Positions 1 to 5,544 are shown, counted from the stretch's first letter. The stretch: 6,086 nucleotides of DNA from Deltaproteobacteria bacterium (GCA_031269135.1 JAISZP010000200.1:1-6086); one strand, 5' to 3'. Numbers and translations are program-made. Notes: generated by a model not told the origin, from the sequence alone.

Positions 1-1176
1 GTCAATAAGCTCGTCGATAGACTCTTGTCGTCGGAGACTACTTTTTTCGATCATTATCGTTTGCGTAATTTAGGTGGTCAGGTTGAAAGAGTGGATCTTT
101 CCAAAAGTCAAAAAAATCCTGTTTCAGTCTCCGGAAGTTTGCGGGCGTTGCCTCTGACGCCTGTCGCCGGAAAGATGGAGCCGATTGTGCTTCCGGCGCC
201 GAAGACGATGGAGGAAAAAAATCAAATCAACAAACCAACTGAGCCTCGCTGGCTGCACAGCGTTAAATGGTTGACCCGCCTGTTTTTTTCGCTTGTTTTT
301 TTAATCTGGGTTTTTATATTAGGCTTCCTCTTCGGTCGTGGGACCTTGTCTGAGAACATACCAATCTTAGGGGAGACATTTGCCTCTTTGAGCGGCCAAA
401 ACGCTTCCCAGACCAATTCCCAGGCCGCTTCCCAGATATCTTCCCAGATATCGGATGACGCATCAACCGACCAACAAGCGGCAAGCGCGGCTTCTTCTTC
501 GGGCTACAGCAATTTACCGACCGATGAAGATTTTGAGGACCAATCATTTACTTATCCATTGGTCATCGCGGTCCCTCAAGATGCAGGCGACGCCGCTGAT
601 GTTTCCGTCGTTTCCGGCGGCGCGATTCAAGACGCGGCGAGCGATGGAAACGACCTAAAAAATGCTTCCGCAAATGCTTCCGCAAATGCTAATGCAGGCT
701 CCGGCGCAGCTTCCGACGCCAGTCGCCAGGCAAGCGACCAGCAAAGCCGGACTCTAGATCGCGGCAGCCTTGCTGCTCAGACCACGAGCGACCGGCTCGA
801 AAACGAGAATCTTGCTTCAGGCGCCGAAAACAACGTTTCGCCCGCAAACTCGGTCGCCGCGGACGCATCGACATCTCTCGCCTCGGCGCAAACGCCGACG
901 ACGACAAGGTCGGAAAATGAGATTTATTGGCCGGCGAAACCTGAAAAAACAGGGGACTTTACCGTTCAAGTAGCTTTCGCCACTAGCGAAAAAGAAGCCG
1001 TCAAGTATGCGGAGTTTTTTCTCCAGAAAGGCTTCGACGCTTATTACTATCAAACAAAAAGCAAGAACTATCCCGTCAGGGTAGGTCGTTACGAGACTCA
1101 AGAGCAGGCTAAAAGCGCTTTAGAACGACTCAAGACGGCTGGGGCGGTGCAGCCTTACATCTCTAAATTACAATAG
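1..1176 (+). CDS. SPOR-domain bitopic membrane protein, 5' end possibly outside the window
   Basis: This is probably an inner-membrane protein whose periplasmic SPOR domain binds denuded peptidoglycan glycan strands at the septum; that role is known for the family and inferred here. Numbering from the TTG at 25: residues 1-80 are a basic, Pro-containing cytoplasmic tail. Residues 84-103 are one membrane helix ending in the FGRGT motif. Residues 107-305 are a low-complexity Ser/Ala/Gln/Asn/Asp linker. Residues 310-383 are the SPOR domain, with FTVQVAF, a charged helix, YPVRVGRY and a second helix (TQEQAKSALERL). The frame is open from base 1, and TTG 25 is the only start codon before base 27. 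It has no Shine-Dalgarno sequence, so the true start may lie upstream of the window. The gene converges on asd. The SPOR call is firm; the N-terminus is not. Confidence 0.85.
   Translation, partial: VNKLVDRLLSSETTFFDHYRLRNLGGQVERVDLSKSQKNPVSVSGSLRALPLTPVAGKMEPIVLPAPKTMEEKNQINKPTEPRWLHSVKWLTRLFFSLVFLIWVFILGFLFGRGTLSENIPILGETFASLSGQNASQTNSQAASQISSQISDDASTDQQAASAASSSGYSNLPTDEDFEDQSFTYPLVIAVPQDAGDAADVSVVSGGAIQDAASDGNDLKNASANASANANAGSGAASDASRQASDQQSRTLDRGSLAAQTTSDRLENENLASGAENNVSPANSVAADASTSLASAQTPTTTRSENEIYWPAKPEKTGDFTVQVAFATSEKEAVKYAEFFLQKGFDAYYYQTKSKNYPVRVGRYETQEQAKSALERLKTAGAVQPYISKLQ
429..452 (+). repeat. In-frame 12-bp tandem duplication in the SPOR linker
   Basis: TTCCCAGATATC occurs twice head to tail (429-440 and 441-452), encoding repeated Ser-Gln-Ile-Ser in the low-complexity periplasmic linker. 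The copies are identical in DNA as well as protein, which suggests a recent slippage duplication. Confidence 0.8.
661..696 (+). repeat. In-frame 12-bp tandem repeat in the SPOR linker
   Basis: AATGCTTCCGCA is repeated exactly at 661-672 and 673-684, followed by a diverged third unit (AATGCTAATGCA, 685-696). It encodes Asn-Ala-Ser-Ala repeats. Unit length is a multiple of three, so copy-number change would lengthen or shorten the linker without breaking the frame. Confidence 0.85.
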
Positions 1177-1270
1177 CCGCAGCGTTTTCAAGATCGATGA
1201 AGCAAAGCAAGGGCAGGGAATCGACCCTATGACGGCAGCGCCTTACATAATCAATTAATTTTAATAGCCG

Positions 1271-1315
1271 ATTGATTTAAATTCTATTGATTTAAATACT
1301 ATCGATATAATTGAT
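1271..1315. repeat. 15-bp AT-rich tandem repeat between convergent genes
   Basis: Three head-to-tail 15-bp units lie at 1271-1285, 1286-1300 and 1301-1315. The first two differ at one base (ATTGATTTAAATTCT and ATTGATTTAAATACT) and the third is degenerate. AATCAAT at 1249-1255 is the inverted counterpart of ATTGATT at 1271-1277. The repeat sits in the noncoding stretch between the SPOR gene and asd; no function is evident. Confidence 0.6.
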
Positions 1316-1350
1316 CGAGCGGTTGCGATATTGCGCCGCTTAAAGCCGAT

Positions 1351-1400
1351 GCGCCGTAAAATCGCGACTTTCAAGACGCGGTTTTACGGCGCGGTTTTAT
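1351..1400 (+). terminator. Long hairpin between convergent genes, probable terminator
   Basis: Bases 1351-1366 pair with 1377-1392 over 16 positions on the plus strand, including one G-U wobble, and enclose a 10-base loop. The outer 11 pairs (GCGCCGTAAAA with TTTTACGGCGC) are perfect. GGTTTTAT follows on the plus strand, a weak U-run. It lies 175 bases after the SPOR stop and 38 bases after the asd stop, so it may serve either transcript. The minus side has no U-run. Confidence 0.5.
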
Positions 1401-1430
1401 GGCGTATGCGATTTTCGAGGCTTTACGTCG

Positions 1431-2468
1431 TCAATCTTTCCAGTCGGTTTTTAAAAGCTGAGGGTCTCTAATCAGAAGTTCCGCAATTTCGACCGCGTTG
1501 GTGGCCGCCCCTTTGCGCACGTTATCGGCGACGACCCACATGCTTAGACCGTTGTCATGAGAGATGTCGGCGCGGATGCGGCCTACAAAGACATCGTCGC
1601 GGCCTGTCGCCTCCGAAGCTAAGGGGTAGGCGTTTTGCGACGGATCGTCAACCAACAAGATTCCTGGGGCCCTGCTGAGCAGTTCCCGAGCGCTTTCCGG
1701 GCTTATAGGACGACCGGTCTCTATCCAAATAGCTTCGGAGTGGGCGTAGAAAACCGGAACCCTTACGCAAGTCGCGGAAACTTTGATGCTTTGGTCGTCG
1801 AAAATCTTTTTGGTTTCATTGACCATCTTCATCTCTTCTTTCGTATAGCCGTTTTCAGTGAAGACATCTATGTGAGGCAAACAATTAAAGGCGATACGGT
1901 GCGGATAGACTTTATTCTTAGTCTCCACTCCATTGAAGAGATTTTTCGTCTGCTCGGCCAGTTCTTCCACGCCTTTTTGGCCGGTGCCGGATACCGATTG
2001 GTAGGTGGAGACTATTATGCGCTTTATCCCAACCGCGTCGTAAATAGGTTTGAGAGCGACCAGCATTTGAATGGTGGAGCAGTTAGGGTTGGCGATGATG
2101 CCTTTATGATTTTTCAAGGCGCCCGGATTGACCTCAGGGATGACCAAGGGCACTCTAGGATCCATTCGCCAGTTGGAGGAATTGTCCACGACGATGCACC
2201 CCGATCGGGCGGCGATGGGCGCAAATTCGCCGCTGGCTTTGGCGCCGGCCGAGAAAATGGCAATGTCAAGATCATCAAAAGATTTTGGTTGAGCCAATTC
2301 TACAGTGAGTTCCCCATCGTCAAACTCTATCTTCTTGCCTGCTGAGCGTTGCGACGCCAAAGGCTTGACTTTCTTAAAGGGAAACCCACGTTCTAAAAGG
2401 CAATTAAGCATTTCTCTTCCTACGGCGCCGGTGGCGCCCAGGACGCCTACATTGAATTCTCGCGACAT
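1431..2468 (-). CDS. asd: Aspartate-semialdehyde dehydrogenase
   Basis: It reduces L-aspartyl-4-phosphate to L-aspartate-4-semialdehyde with NADPH, the branch-point step toward lysine/diaminopimelate, threonine and methionine in the cytoplasm. The 345-residue product has the usual family length. Residues 11-17 (GATGAVG) form the dinucleotide-binding loop. NPNCST carries the catalytic Cys130, TYQSVSGTG carries Gln157, and RVPVFYAHSE carries the substrate Arg236 and the acid/base His243. Many relatives have GHSE where this one has AHSE, a mild change. I chose the ATG at 2468 because AGGAGG lies just before it; a further in-frame ATG at 2483 would put that ribosome site inside the gene. It is transcribed alone toward the SPOR gene, with long noncoding DNA on both sides. 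Confidence 0.96.
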   Translation of the reverse strand: MSREFNVGVLGATGAVGREMLNCLLERGFPFKKVKPLASQRSAGKKIEFDDGELTVELAQPKSFDDLDIAIFSAGAKASGEFAPIAARSGCIVVDNSSNWRMDPRVPLVIPEVNPGALKNHKGIIANPNCSTIQMLVALKPIYDAVGIKRIIVSTYQSVSGTGQKGVEELAEQTKNLFNGVETKNKVYPHRIAFNCLPHIDVFTENGYTKEEMKMVNETKKIFDDQSIKVSATCVRVPVFYAHSEAIWIETGRPISPESARELLSRAPGILLVDDPSQNAYPLASEATGRDDVFVGRIRADISHDNGLSMWVVADNVRKGAATNAVEIAELLIRDPQLLKTDWKD

Positions 2469-2472
2469 TTTG

Positions 2473-2478
2473 CCTCCT
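2473..2478 (-). promoter_or_regulatory. asd ribosome binding site that decides the start
   Basis: On the minus strand AGGAGG ends four bases before the ATG at 2468 (AGGAGGCAAAATG). The competing in-frame ATG at 2483 has no such site. Immediately upstream lies the 10-bp palindrome GTCATATGAC (2479-2488). Confidence 0.8.
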
Positions 2479-2490
2479 GTCATATGACGA
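2479..2490. repeat. Palindrome of a 14-mer shared with the 282-residue gene's upstream region
   Basis: GTCATATGAC is a perfect 10-bp palindrome lying directly against the asd ribosome binding site. The larger 14-mer CTGTCATATGACGA (2477-2490) recurs exactly at 3856-3869, in the same orientation relative to its downstream gene. It could be an operator, but two sites are thin evidence. Confidence 0.35.
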
Positions 2491-2511
2491 AATTAGGGCG
2501 CAAGTTTTGTA

Positions 2512-2541
2512 ATATTAGCACAAGCCATATAGTTTTGGAAA
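2512..2541 (-). promoter_or_regulatory. Possible sigma70-type promoter of asd
   Basis: On the minus strand, TAATAT (2512-2517) resembles a -10 box. TTTCCA (2536-2541) resembles a -35 box and lies 18 bases upstream of it. This would start a leader of about 40 bases before the ATG at 2468. The -35 match is only four of six, so the call is tentative. Confidence 0.3.
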
Positions 2542-2737
2542 CGAAAAGCTCAGCTGCCGGCTGCTCAGTCGTCGGTTGAAAGAGCGGCAATCGTCGGCGA
2601 TCCTGGACTCCACGTCTGAAACCAGCCGAATATCTACATGTCTTTTCGCATGGCATCCTATTCTATTATCGTCGATTTTTAAAGTTTTGTAAATTGAGAG
2701 CTTATAAGGCGCGTTTTAACTTCTAAGCGCGTCAATT

Positions 2738-2758
2738 CGCTATGAAAGCCGCATAGCG
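2738..2758. other. 7-bp hairpin in the intergenic region
   Basis: CGCTATG (2738-2744) pairs perfectly with CATAGCG (2752-2758) around a seven-base loop. No U-run follows on either strand, so it is not a typical terminator. It sits 25 bases from the terminator hairpin at 2783-2810. Confidence 0.4.
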
Positions 2759-2781
2759 CCTATTTGTATAAGTAATAACGC

Positions 2782-2810
2782 AAAAACTCTCCCTATAAAG
2801 GGAGAGTTTT
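2782..2810 (-). terminator. Rho-independent terminator of the 282-residue gene, possibly bidirectional
   Basis: AAAACTCTCCCT (2783-2794) pairs perfectly with AGGGAGAGTTTT (2799-2810) across a four-base loop. On the minus strand the GC-rich stem CTCTCCCT/AGGGAGAG is followed by five U residues (2786-2782). On the plus strand four U residues follow. It lies about 140 bases past the stop of the 2953-3801 gene, the only upstream gene on the minus strand. Confidence 0.8.
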
Positions 2811-2952
2811 CAGCGTGAGTTGAAGGATCCGGCTTTTATCGATAAGGCGGCTGCGACTTGGAGTCGACCGAGTCTGAAGTTTCAGCGTCGTCTAAGTTCA
2901 ATCGTCTTTGCGACGAAAAGATTCGCCTAATGAAGTCCGCTATGAAAGCTTG

Positions 2953-3801
2953 TCAAGTTTTACTAGCGATGGCCGTCAGGTAAAGCTGGGGGGCGTCTCT
3001 GTATATGCCCGCATTGGAAAATTGGTTAAGGCCGCTTCTGACGTTTTGAGAAATGGCGGGACCTACATCGTACTTCATGGCCGCTAAGGTAGTGGCGACC
3101 GCGCCTAAGGTCTCGTTGAGATCGGCATCGGAGTCTTGTCCTCCAATCGGCAGAGGCTGATAATCATTTGATGCGTCGAACATGTCCGTCAAACGCCTCA
3201 TGGAAAGCTGGGCCGCCACTTCCGGAGGATAATACGCTCCCGGAGGAATCGGACCCGCCTGCAACACCGTCCCGCCTTGGGTGGCGGGGGTGGTGATGGT
3301 GGTTACTCCTGGGCTGGTCACTCTGATCCTGATGGAGCCGCCAAGGGTGAAGAAAGTGGGTTGATTTTGGTTCTGAATTACGCCGTTCACGCTAAACTTG
3401 TACGGCATAGGGTCAGTCCACTCCTGGGCCTCGTCTATGATGAGGGTAGGGTAGCTGTCGTTGGAAGCGATGTCTTTAGGGTCTCCGCTTGGTTTGCGGG
3501 TTGGTCTGACGTTTAAGTAGCGTTGAAGGGCGTCGGCGACGGATGTGTGGTCGTTTCCCGCTTTGTCGACATCGATGGCCAGATAATGAGCGAGATTTCG
3601 TCCCGGTCTGGGGGTGTAGCTGTCGACCATAGCCACCATTGCATTAGAGACTGTGGCGTGTGGTTTAGGCGAGCCGCTGGCGATGATGCTGGACGCGACA
3701 TTTGGGGTGGGTTCCACCGCCGCGACAGAGGTCTGTCTGATGGTTCCGGCCACTTGAAGCGGTAAAAACGCCTCTTGCGGCCTAATGCTTACAGGGTTCA
3801 T
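2953..3801 (-). CDS. Unrecognised 282-residue cysteine-free protein
   Basis: I do not recognise this protein. The ATG at 3801 is preceded by GGAGG four bases upstream, and the gene has its own terminator, so it is very probably real. Residues 1-65 are rich in Pro, Ser, Val and Ala with no signal peptide or membrane helix. Residues 66-110 are polar and probably helical. Residues 115-190 look beta-rich (PTLIIDEAQEW, YKFSVNGVIQ, FFTLGGSIRIRVTS) with Thr/Gly/Pro loops. Residues 192-282 look helical (PPEVAAQLSMRRLTDMF, LGAVATTLAAM). There is no cysteine, which is common in exported proteins, and the N-terminus resembles flagellar or type III substrates only in general composition. It stands alone between two long noncoding stretches, so context gives no function. 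Confidence 0.75.
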   Translation of the reverse strand: MNPVSIRPQEAFLPLQVAGTIRQTSVAAVEPTPNVASSIIASGSPKPHATVSNAMVAMVDSYTPRPGRNLAHYLAIDVDKAGNDHTSVADALQRYLNVRPTRKPSGDPKDIASNDSYPTLIIDEAQEWTDPMPYKFSVNGVIQNQNQPTFFTLGGSIRIRVTSPGVTTITTPATQGGTVLQAGPIPPGAYYPPEVAAQLSMRRLTDMFDASNDYQPLPIGGQDSDADLNETLGAVATTLAAMKYDVGPAISQNVRSGLNQFSNAGIYRDAPQLYLTAIASKT

Positions 3802-3805
3802 GGGG

Positions 3806-3810
3806 CCTCC
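3806..3810 (-). promoter_or_regulatory. Ribosome binding site of the 282-residue gene
   Basis: On the minus strand GGAGG is separated from the ATG at 3801 by CCCC. It fixes the start and has the same four-base spacing seen at asd. Confidence 0.7.
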
Positions 3811-3855
3811 AAAAGAGTATCGGGCTAAAGACCAGCCGCCCCTCCGTGAACGGGA

Positions 3856-3869
3856 CTGTCATATGACGA
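3856..3869. repeat. Second copy of the CTGTCATATGACGA palindromic element
   Basis: This exact copy of the 14-mer at 2477-2490 is centred on the palindrome GTCATATGAC (3858-3867). It lies 57 bases upstream of the 282-residue gene, between its ribosome binding site and the terminator-like hairpin at 3885-3908. I see no convincing -10/-35 pair around it. Confidence 0.35.
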
Positions 3870-3884
3870 CAAAAGCGCAGGCAT

Positions 3885-3942
3885 AAAAAAAGCGCCGTCA
3901 AAGGCGCCGATTTTCAGCTGTATTGCAGACCAAAATCGGCGC
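3885..3942 (-). promoter_or_regulatory. Attenuator-like pair of mutually exclusive hairpins
   Basis: Read on the minus strand, segment A (3942-3932, GCGCCGATTTT) pairs perfectly over 11 bases with segment B (3914-3904). B ends in GGCGCC (3908-3903), which can instead pair with segment D (GGCGCU, 3896-3891) around a six-base loop. D runs straight into seven U residues (3891-3885). A:B and B:D share bases, so only one can form: B:D is a short intrinsic terminator and A:B would prevent it. The element is 84 bases upstream of the 282-residue start and 187 bases past the queD stop. It may control the former gene, or simply end queD transcripts. Confidence 0.5.
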
Positions 3943-3988
3943 TTCCCTATTTCAAGGGCTTTAAAGACGCCTACCTTGGCTATCGCGG

Positions 3989-4015
3989 AACAAACTTATA
4001 TCCATTAAGTTTGTT
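3989..4015. repeat. Perfect 10-bp inverted repeat
   Basis: AACAAACTTA (3989-3998) and TAAGTTTGTT (4006-4015) are exact inverted copies around a seven-base spacer. On the minus strand the AT-rich sequence TATATAAAAC (4022-4013) abuts it, so it could be an operator over a promoter for the 282-residue gene. No good -35 box is present. On the plus strand it is followed by TTATATAG, which makes a weak AT-rich terminator the alternative. Confidence 0.4.
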
Positions 4016-4048
4016 TTATATAGTTTACCAAAAAGAAACAGGGTAGTC

Positions 4049-4112
4049 CAGAGTTTTTTTTTAGGAGTTTTTTTCAGAGTTATTTTCTAGACTTTTTTCA
4101 GGAGTTTTTTTT
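4049..4112. repeat. Five degenerate 11-14-bp T-tract repeats downstream of queD
   Basis: On the plus strand CAGAG, AGGAG, CAGAG, CTAGAC and CAGGAG each precede a T-run of 4-9 bases (4054-4062, 4068-4074, 4083-4086, 4093-4098, 4105-4112). The run centres are about 13 bases apart, so the unit is roughly CAGGAG plus T7. In the queD transcript this would be an A-rich 3' region starting 17 bases after the stop. The spacing is not in phase with the helix, so strong DNA bending is not obvious. Confidence 0.55.
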
Positions 4113-4128
4113 AAGGGGTTAAAGCGGC

Positions 4129-4512
4129 TTACAAGTCGGCTATGTAAGTCGCTGCGGCGTTGGAACTCTCCCAAGCGCTCACCGAGTGAAGGCGTCCTCT
4201 GCCGTCGGAGCTGCTTTGGATTTGCGGAGCCAAGTGGTCGTATATAAATTTGGCGATGTTTTCAGAAGAGGGATTGGCGGTCTTAAATTCCTCTTTTTCA
4301 TTTAGATATTGGTGGTCGAGCAGGTCTAAGACATCATTCAAAAGTTTTTTTATGACGCCGAAGTCCAAAGCCAAGCCGATTTCATCAAGTTGTTTCACTC
4401 GGACGACTACCTCGACAAACCAGTTGTGTCCGTGGAGGTTTTCGCATTTTCCGTAAAATTCCCGAAGGTTGTGGGCAGCCGCAAAGTGGTTGGTGACCTT
4501 AAGCTCGTACAT
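4129..4512 (-). CDS. queD: 6-carboxy-5,6,7,8-tetrahydropterin synthase
   Basis: It converts 7,8-dihydroneopterin triphosphate to 6-carboxytetrahydropterin, an early step of the preQ0/queuosine tRNA-modification pathway. The product is 127 residues, typical for QueD. The zinc ligands are His14 (AAAHNL), His27 and His29 (LHGHNW), and the catalytic Cys23 lies in GKCENLHGH. Asp66-His67 (LLDHQYLN) supply the other catalytic pair, NPSSENIA is the family substrate-binding stretch, and Glu115 (WESSNAA) would anchor the pterin. Cys23 in this spacing favours QueD over a true 6-pyruvoyl synthase. The ATG at 4512 has a weak AGGT upstream. It follows the 125-residue gene by 57 bases and is probably cotranscribed with it. 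No other queuosine gene is in the window. Confidence 0.93.
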   Translation of the reverse strand: MYELKVTNHFAAAHNLREFYGKCENLHGHNWFVEVVVRVKQLDEIGLALDFGVIKKLLNDVLDLLDHQYLNEKEEFKTANPSSENIAKFIYDHLAPQIQSSSDGRGRLHSVSAWESSNAAATYIADL

Positions 4513-4569
4513 GTATCATACCTAGATATGTAAACGGATGATGAAGCAAGTCGTCGCTTTGACGAACGA

Positions 4570-4947
4570 CTATTCGATGAGATCGTTGTTCAGCCATTGG
4601 GTTAGCGTGTCGATGAGTTCTTTGGCGACTGCGGCGGGGAGATTGAATGCGGCGCGCTTGCGGTAACAGCCTCTGAACTTGTTGTAGCGAATTAGGCTCG
4701 CCTTAGGCGGTCCAAATTTTCCCGTCTTTTTATCTCTCTCACGGTACCGAAACAAGATGGTCGACCAGGCGCCCTTGGTGAGGACTATTTTGTCGAGTTG
4801 TTCGACGACCGTTTCCCCGTTTAATTCAAGGTCTACAGAAACATCATCGACGGAGGCGACATTTTCATCCGACAAATAATTGTTTGCTTTCCAATCCGCA
4901 TTGTTTGAATTTCCATGTTCATAGTCGTCGTCAAAATCAGCAGCCAT
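4570..4947 (-). CDS. Unrecognised 125-residue protein, acidic N-terminus and basic core
   Basis: I cannot assign a family. Residues 1-50 are acidic and polar, probably disordered (DFDDDYE, SVDLELNGE). Residues 52-105 are strongly basic with a strand-like pattern (IVLTKGAWSTILFRYRERDKK, FGPPKASLIRYNKFRGCYRKR). Residues 102-119 form a likely closing helix (NLPAAVAKELIDTLTQWL). The strands-then-helix order and positive charge recall small single-stranded nucleic-acid-binding proteins such as the PC4 fold, but that is only a guess from pattern. The ATG at 4947 has GAGG about 11 bases upstream, a long spacing. It sits 57 bases ahead of queD on the same strand. A short hairpin (4549-4554 with 4566-4571) overlaps its stop codon. 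Confidence 0.75.
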   Translation of the reverse strand: MAADFDDDYEHGNSNNADWKANNYLSDENVASVDDVSVDLELNGETVVEQLDKIVLTKGAWSTILFRYRERDKKTGKFGPPKASLIRYNKFRGCYRKRAAFNLPAAVAKELIDTLTQWLNNDLIE

Positions 4948-4988
4948 TTAATTGAAATCCTCAAATAAAATTTAAGATCGATGCCTTC

Positions 4989-5067
4989 AGCCGAAACTGG
5001 GCGGCGGTTTTAGTCGGCGCCCTATTTAAATGGATGAAGCGGCGCGAGTGGTTCGGCTAAAGTTTCG
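4989..5067 (-). other. Structured sequence upstream of the 125-residue gene
   Basis: GGGCG (4999-5003) pairs with CGCCC (5018-5022), extending inward past one mismatch. Around it, AGCCGAA (4989-4995) can pair with TTCGGCT (5052-5058), or CGAAACT (4992-4998) with AGTTTCG (5061-5067). The two outer pairings share bases and exclude each other. No U-run follows, so it is not an ordinary terminator for the DUF2834 gene; a folded leader is possible. Confidence 0.3.
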
Positions 5068-5092
5068 TCTCTCTTTGAAGCGTCAGGCAAAG

Positions 5093-5455
5093 CTATCTTA
5101 GGGTTTTGTTGTGGATGGCTTTAGGATCGTCGGCGGTGATTATCCCCTTATCCTGGGCCAGGCGTCTTAGATACAGAAAAAGAGGAAGACCGCAGCTGAC
5201 TCCTACAGCCGCAGTCGCCAATAGCGGCAGCCACAGCCCTTTCATTTTCAGGCGTCGTCCTTCGCTGAGGATGAAAAGTATAGTCACAAGCGCGGATAGG
5301 AGCATATTGATGCCGAAATAACTGCTGACGGGGCTGGCCCAGGTTTGGATCTTCATCTCGGTCAAGTCGAATCCGAACTGGTTGAAAAAAGAACCCAGAA
5401 AGCTATAGGGGCCGACTGCTCCAAGAAATGCGAGGCCTAAATAAAAATACCCCAT
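5093..5455 (-). CDS. DUF2834 family integral membrane protein
   Basis: This is a small inner-membrane protein of unknown function. Residues 2-20 (YFYLGLAFLGAVGPYSFLG region), 47-64 and 73-96 are three likely membrane helices. The family landmarks I remember are GPYSFL after helix 1, SPVSSYF before helix 2, EGRRLKMKGLW (Glu65, Arg67, Arg68) between helices 2 and 3, and PLFLYLR at the end of helix 3. The C-terminal 20 residues are polar. I prefer the ATG at 5455 (120 residues) because MGYFYLGLAFLG aligns with the usual family beginning; a GTG at 5464 would add three residues. Neither has a strong ribosome site (GGTAAG before the ATG). It lies 145 bases upstream of the 125-residue gene, same strand. 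Confidence 0.85.
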   Translation of the reverse strand: MGYFYLGLAFLGAVGPYSFLGSFFNQFGFDLTEMKIQTWASPVSSYFGINMLLSALVTILFILSEGRRLKMKGLWLPLLATAAVGVSCGLPLFLYLRRLAQDKGIITADDPKAIHNKTLR

Positions 5456-5502
5456 ACTTACCACATGCGTCCAGGAAAATTTCGTAAGGAGGTTGAAGAA
5501 GA

Positions 5503-5544
5503 CGTCACGAGGGTCGTTGACCCTTTGCTTTTAGCGCCGTGACG
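5503..5544 (-). other. Nested hairpin upstream of the DUF2834 gene
   Basis: CGTCACG (5503-5509) pairs with CGTGACG (5538-5544), enclosing a second perfect hairpin in which AGGGTC (5510-5515) pairs with GACCCT (5519-5524) around three bases. The two stems abut on one side and are separated by a 13-base unpaired strand on the other. It ends 47 bases before the ATG at 5455. No known riboswitch class is recognised. Confidence 0.35.

Larger units (their letters stand above)
2484..2952. other. 469-base intergenic region, no gene seen
   Basis: No reading frame here looks like a protein in any of the six frames. The stretch holds the tentative asd promoter on its left, a small hairpin at 2738-2758, and the terminator hairpin at 2783-2810. 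The 12-mer CGCTATGAAAGC occurs at 2738-2749 and again at 2938-2949. I see no tRNA-like or other RNA gene. Confidence 0.6.

Noticed and set aside
1635..2345. A 236-codon open frame on the plus strand
   Set aside because: It lies wholly antisense to the well-supported asd gene and its translation resembles no protein; asd carries clear catalytic motifs and a ribosome site.
2469..2483. Earlier in-frame ATG for asd at 2483
   Set aside because: The strong AGGAGG would fall inside the coding region, and the family normally begins close to the residues after the ATG at 2468.
2738..2949. 12-mer CGCTATGAAAGC repeated exactly 200 bases apart
   Set aside because: A 12-mer repeat in 6 kb is within chance, and only one copy is part of a hairpin.
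3277..3765. Plus-strand frames opposite the 282-residue gene
   Set aside because: They are Gly/Val-rich antisense shadows with no ribosome site; the minus-strand gene has both a ribosome site and a terminator.
4513..4569. preQ1 riboswitch upstream of queD
   Set aside because: The 57-base gap holds only a short hairpin; the preQ1 aptamer sequence and its A-rich tail are not present.
5456..5464. GTG start three codons upstream for the DUF2834 protein
   Set aside because: It has no better ribosome site, and the ATG at 5455 matches the usual family N-terminus. It cannot be fully excluded.
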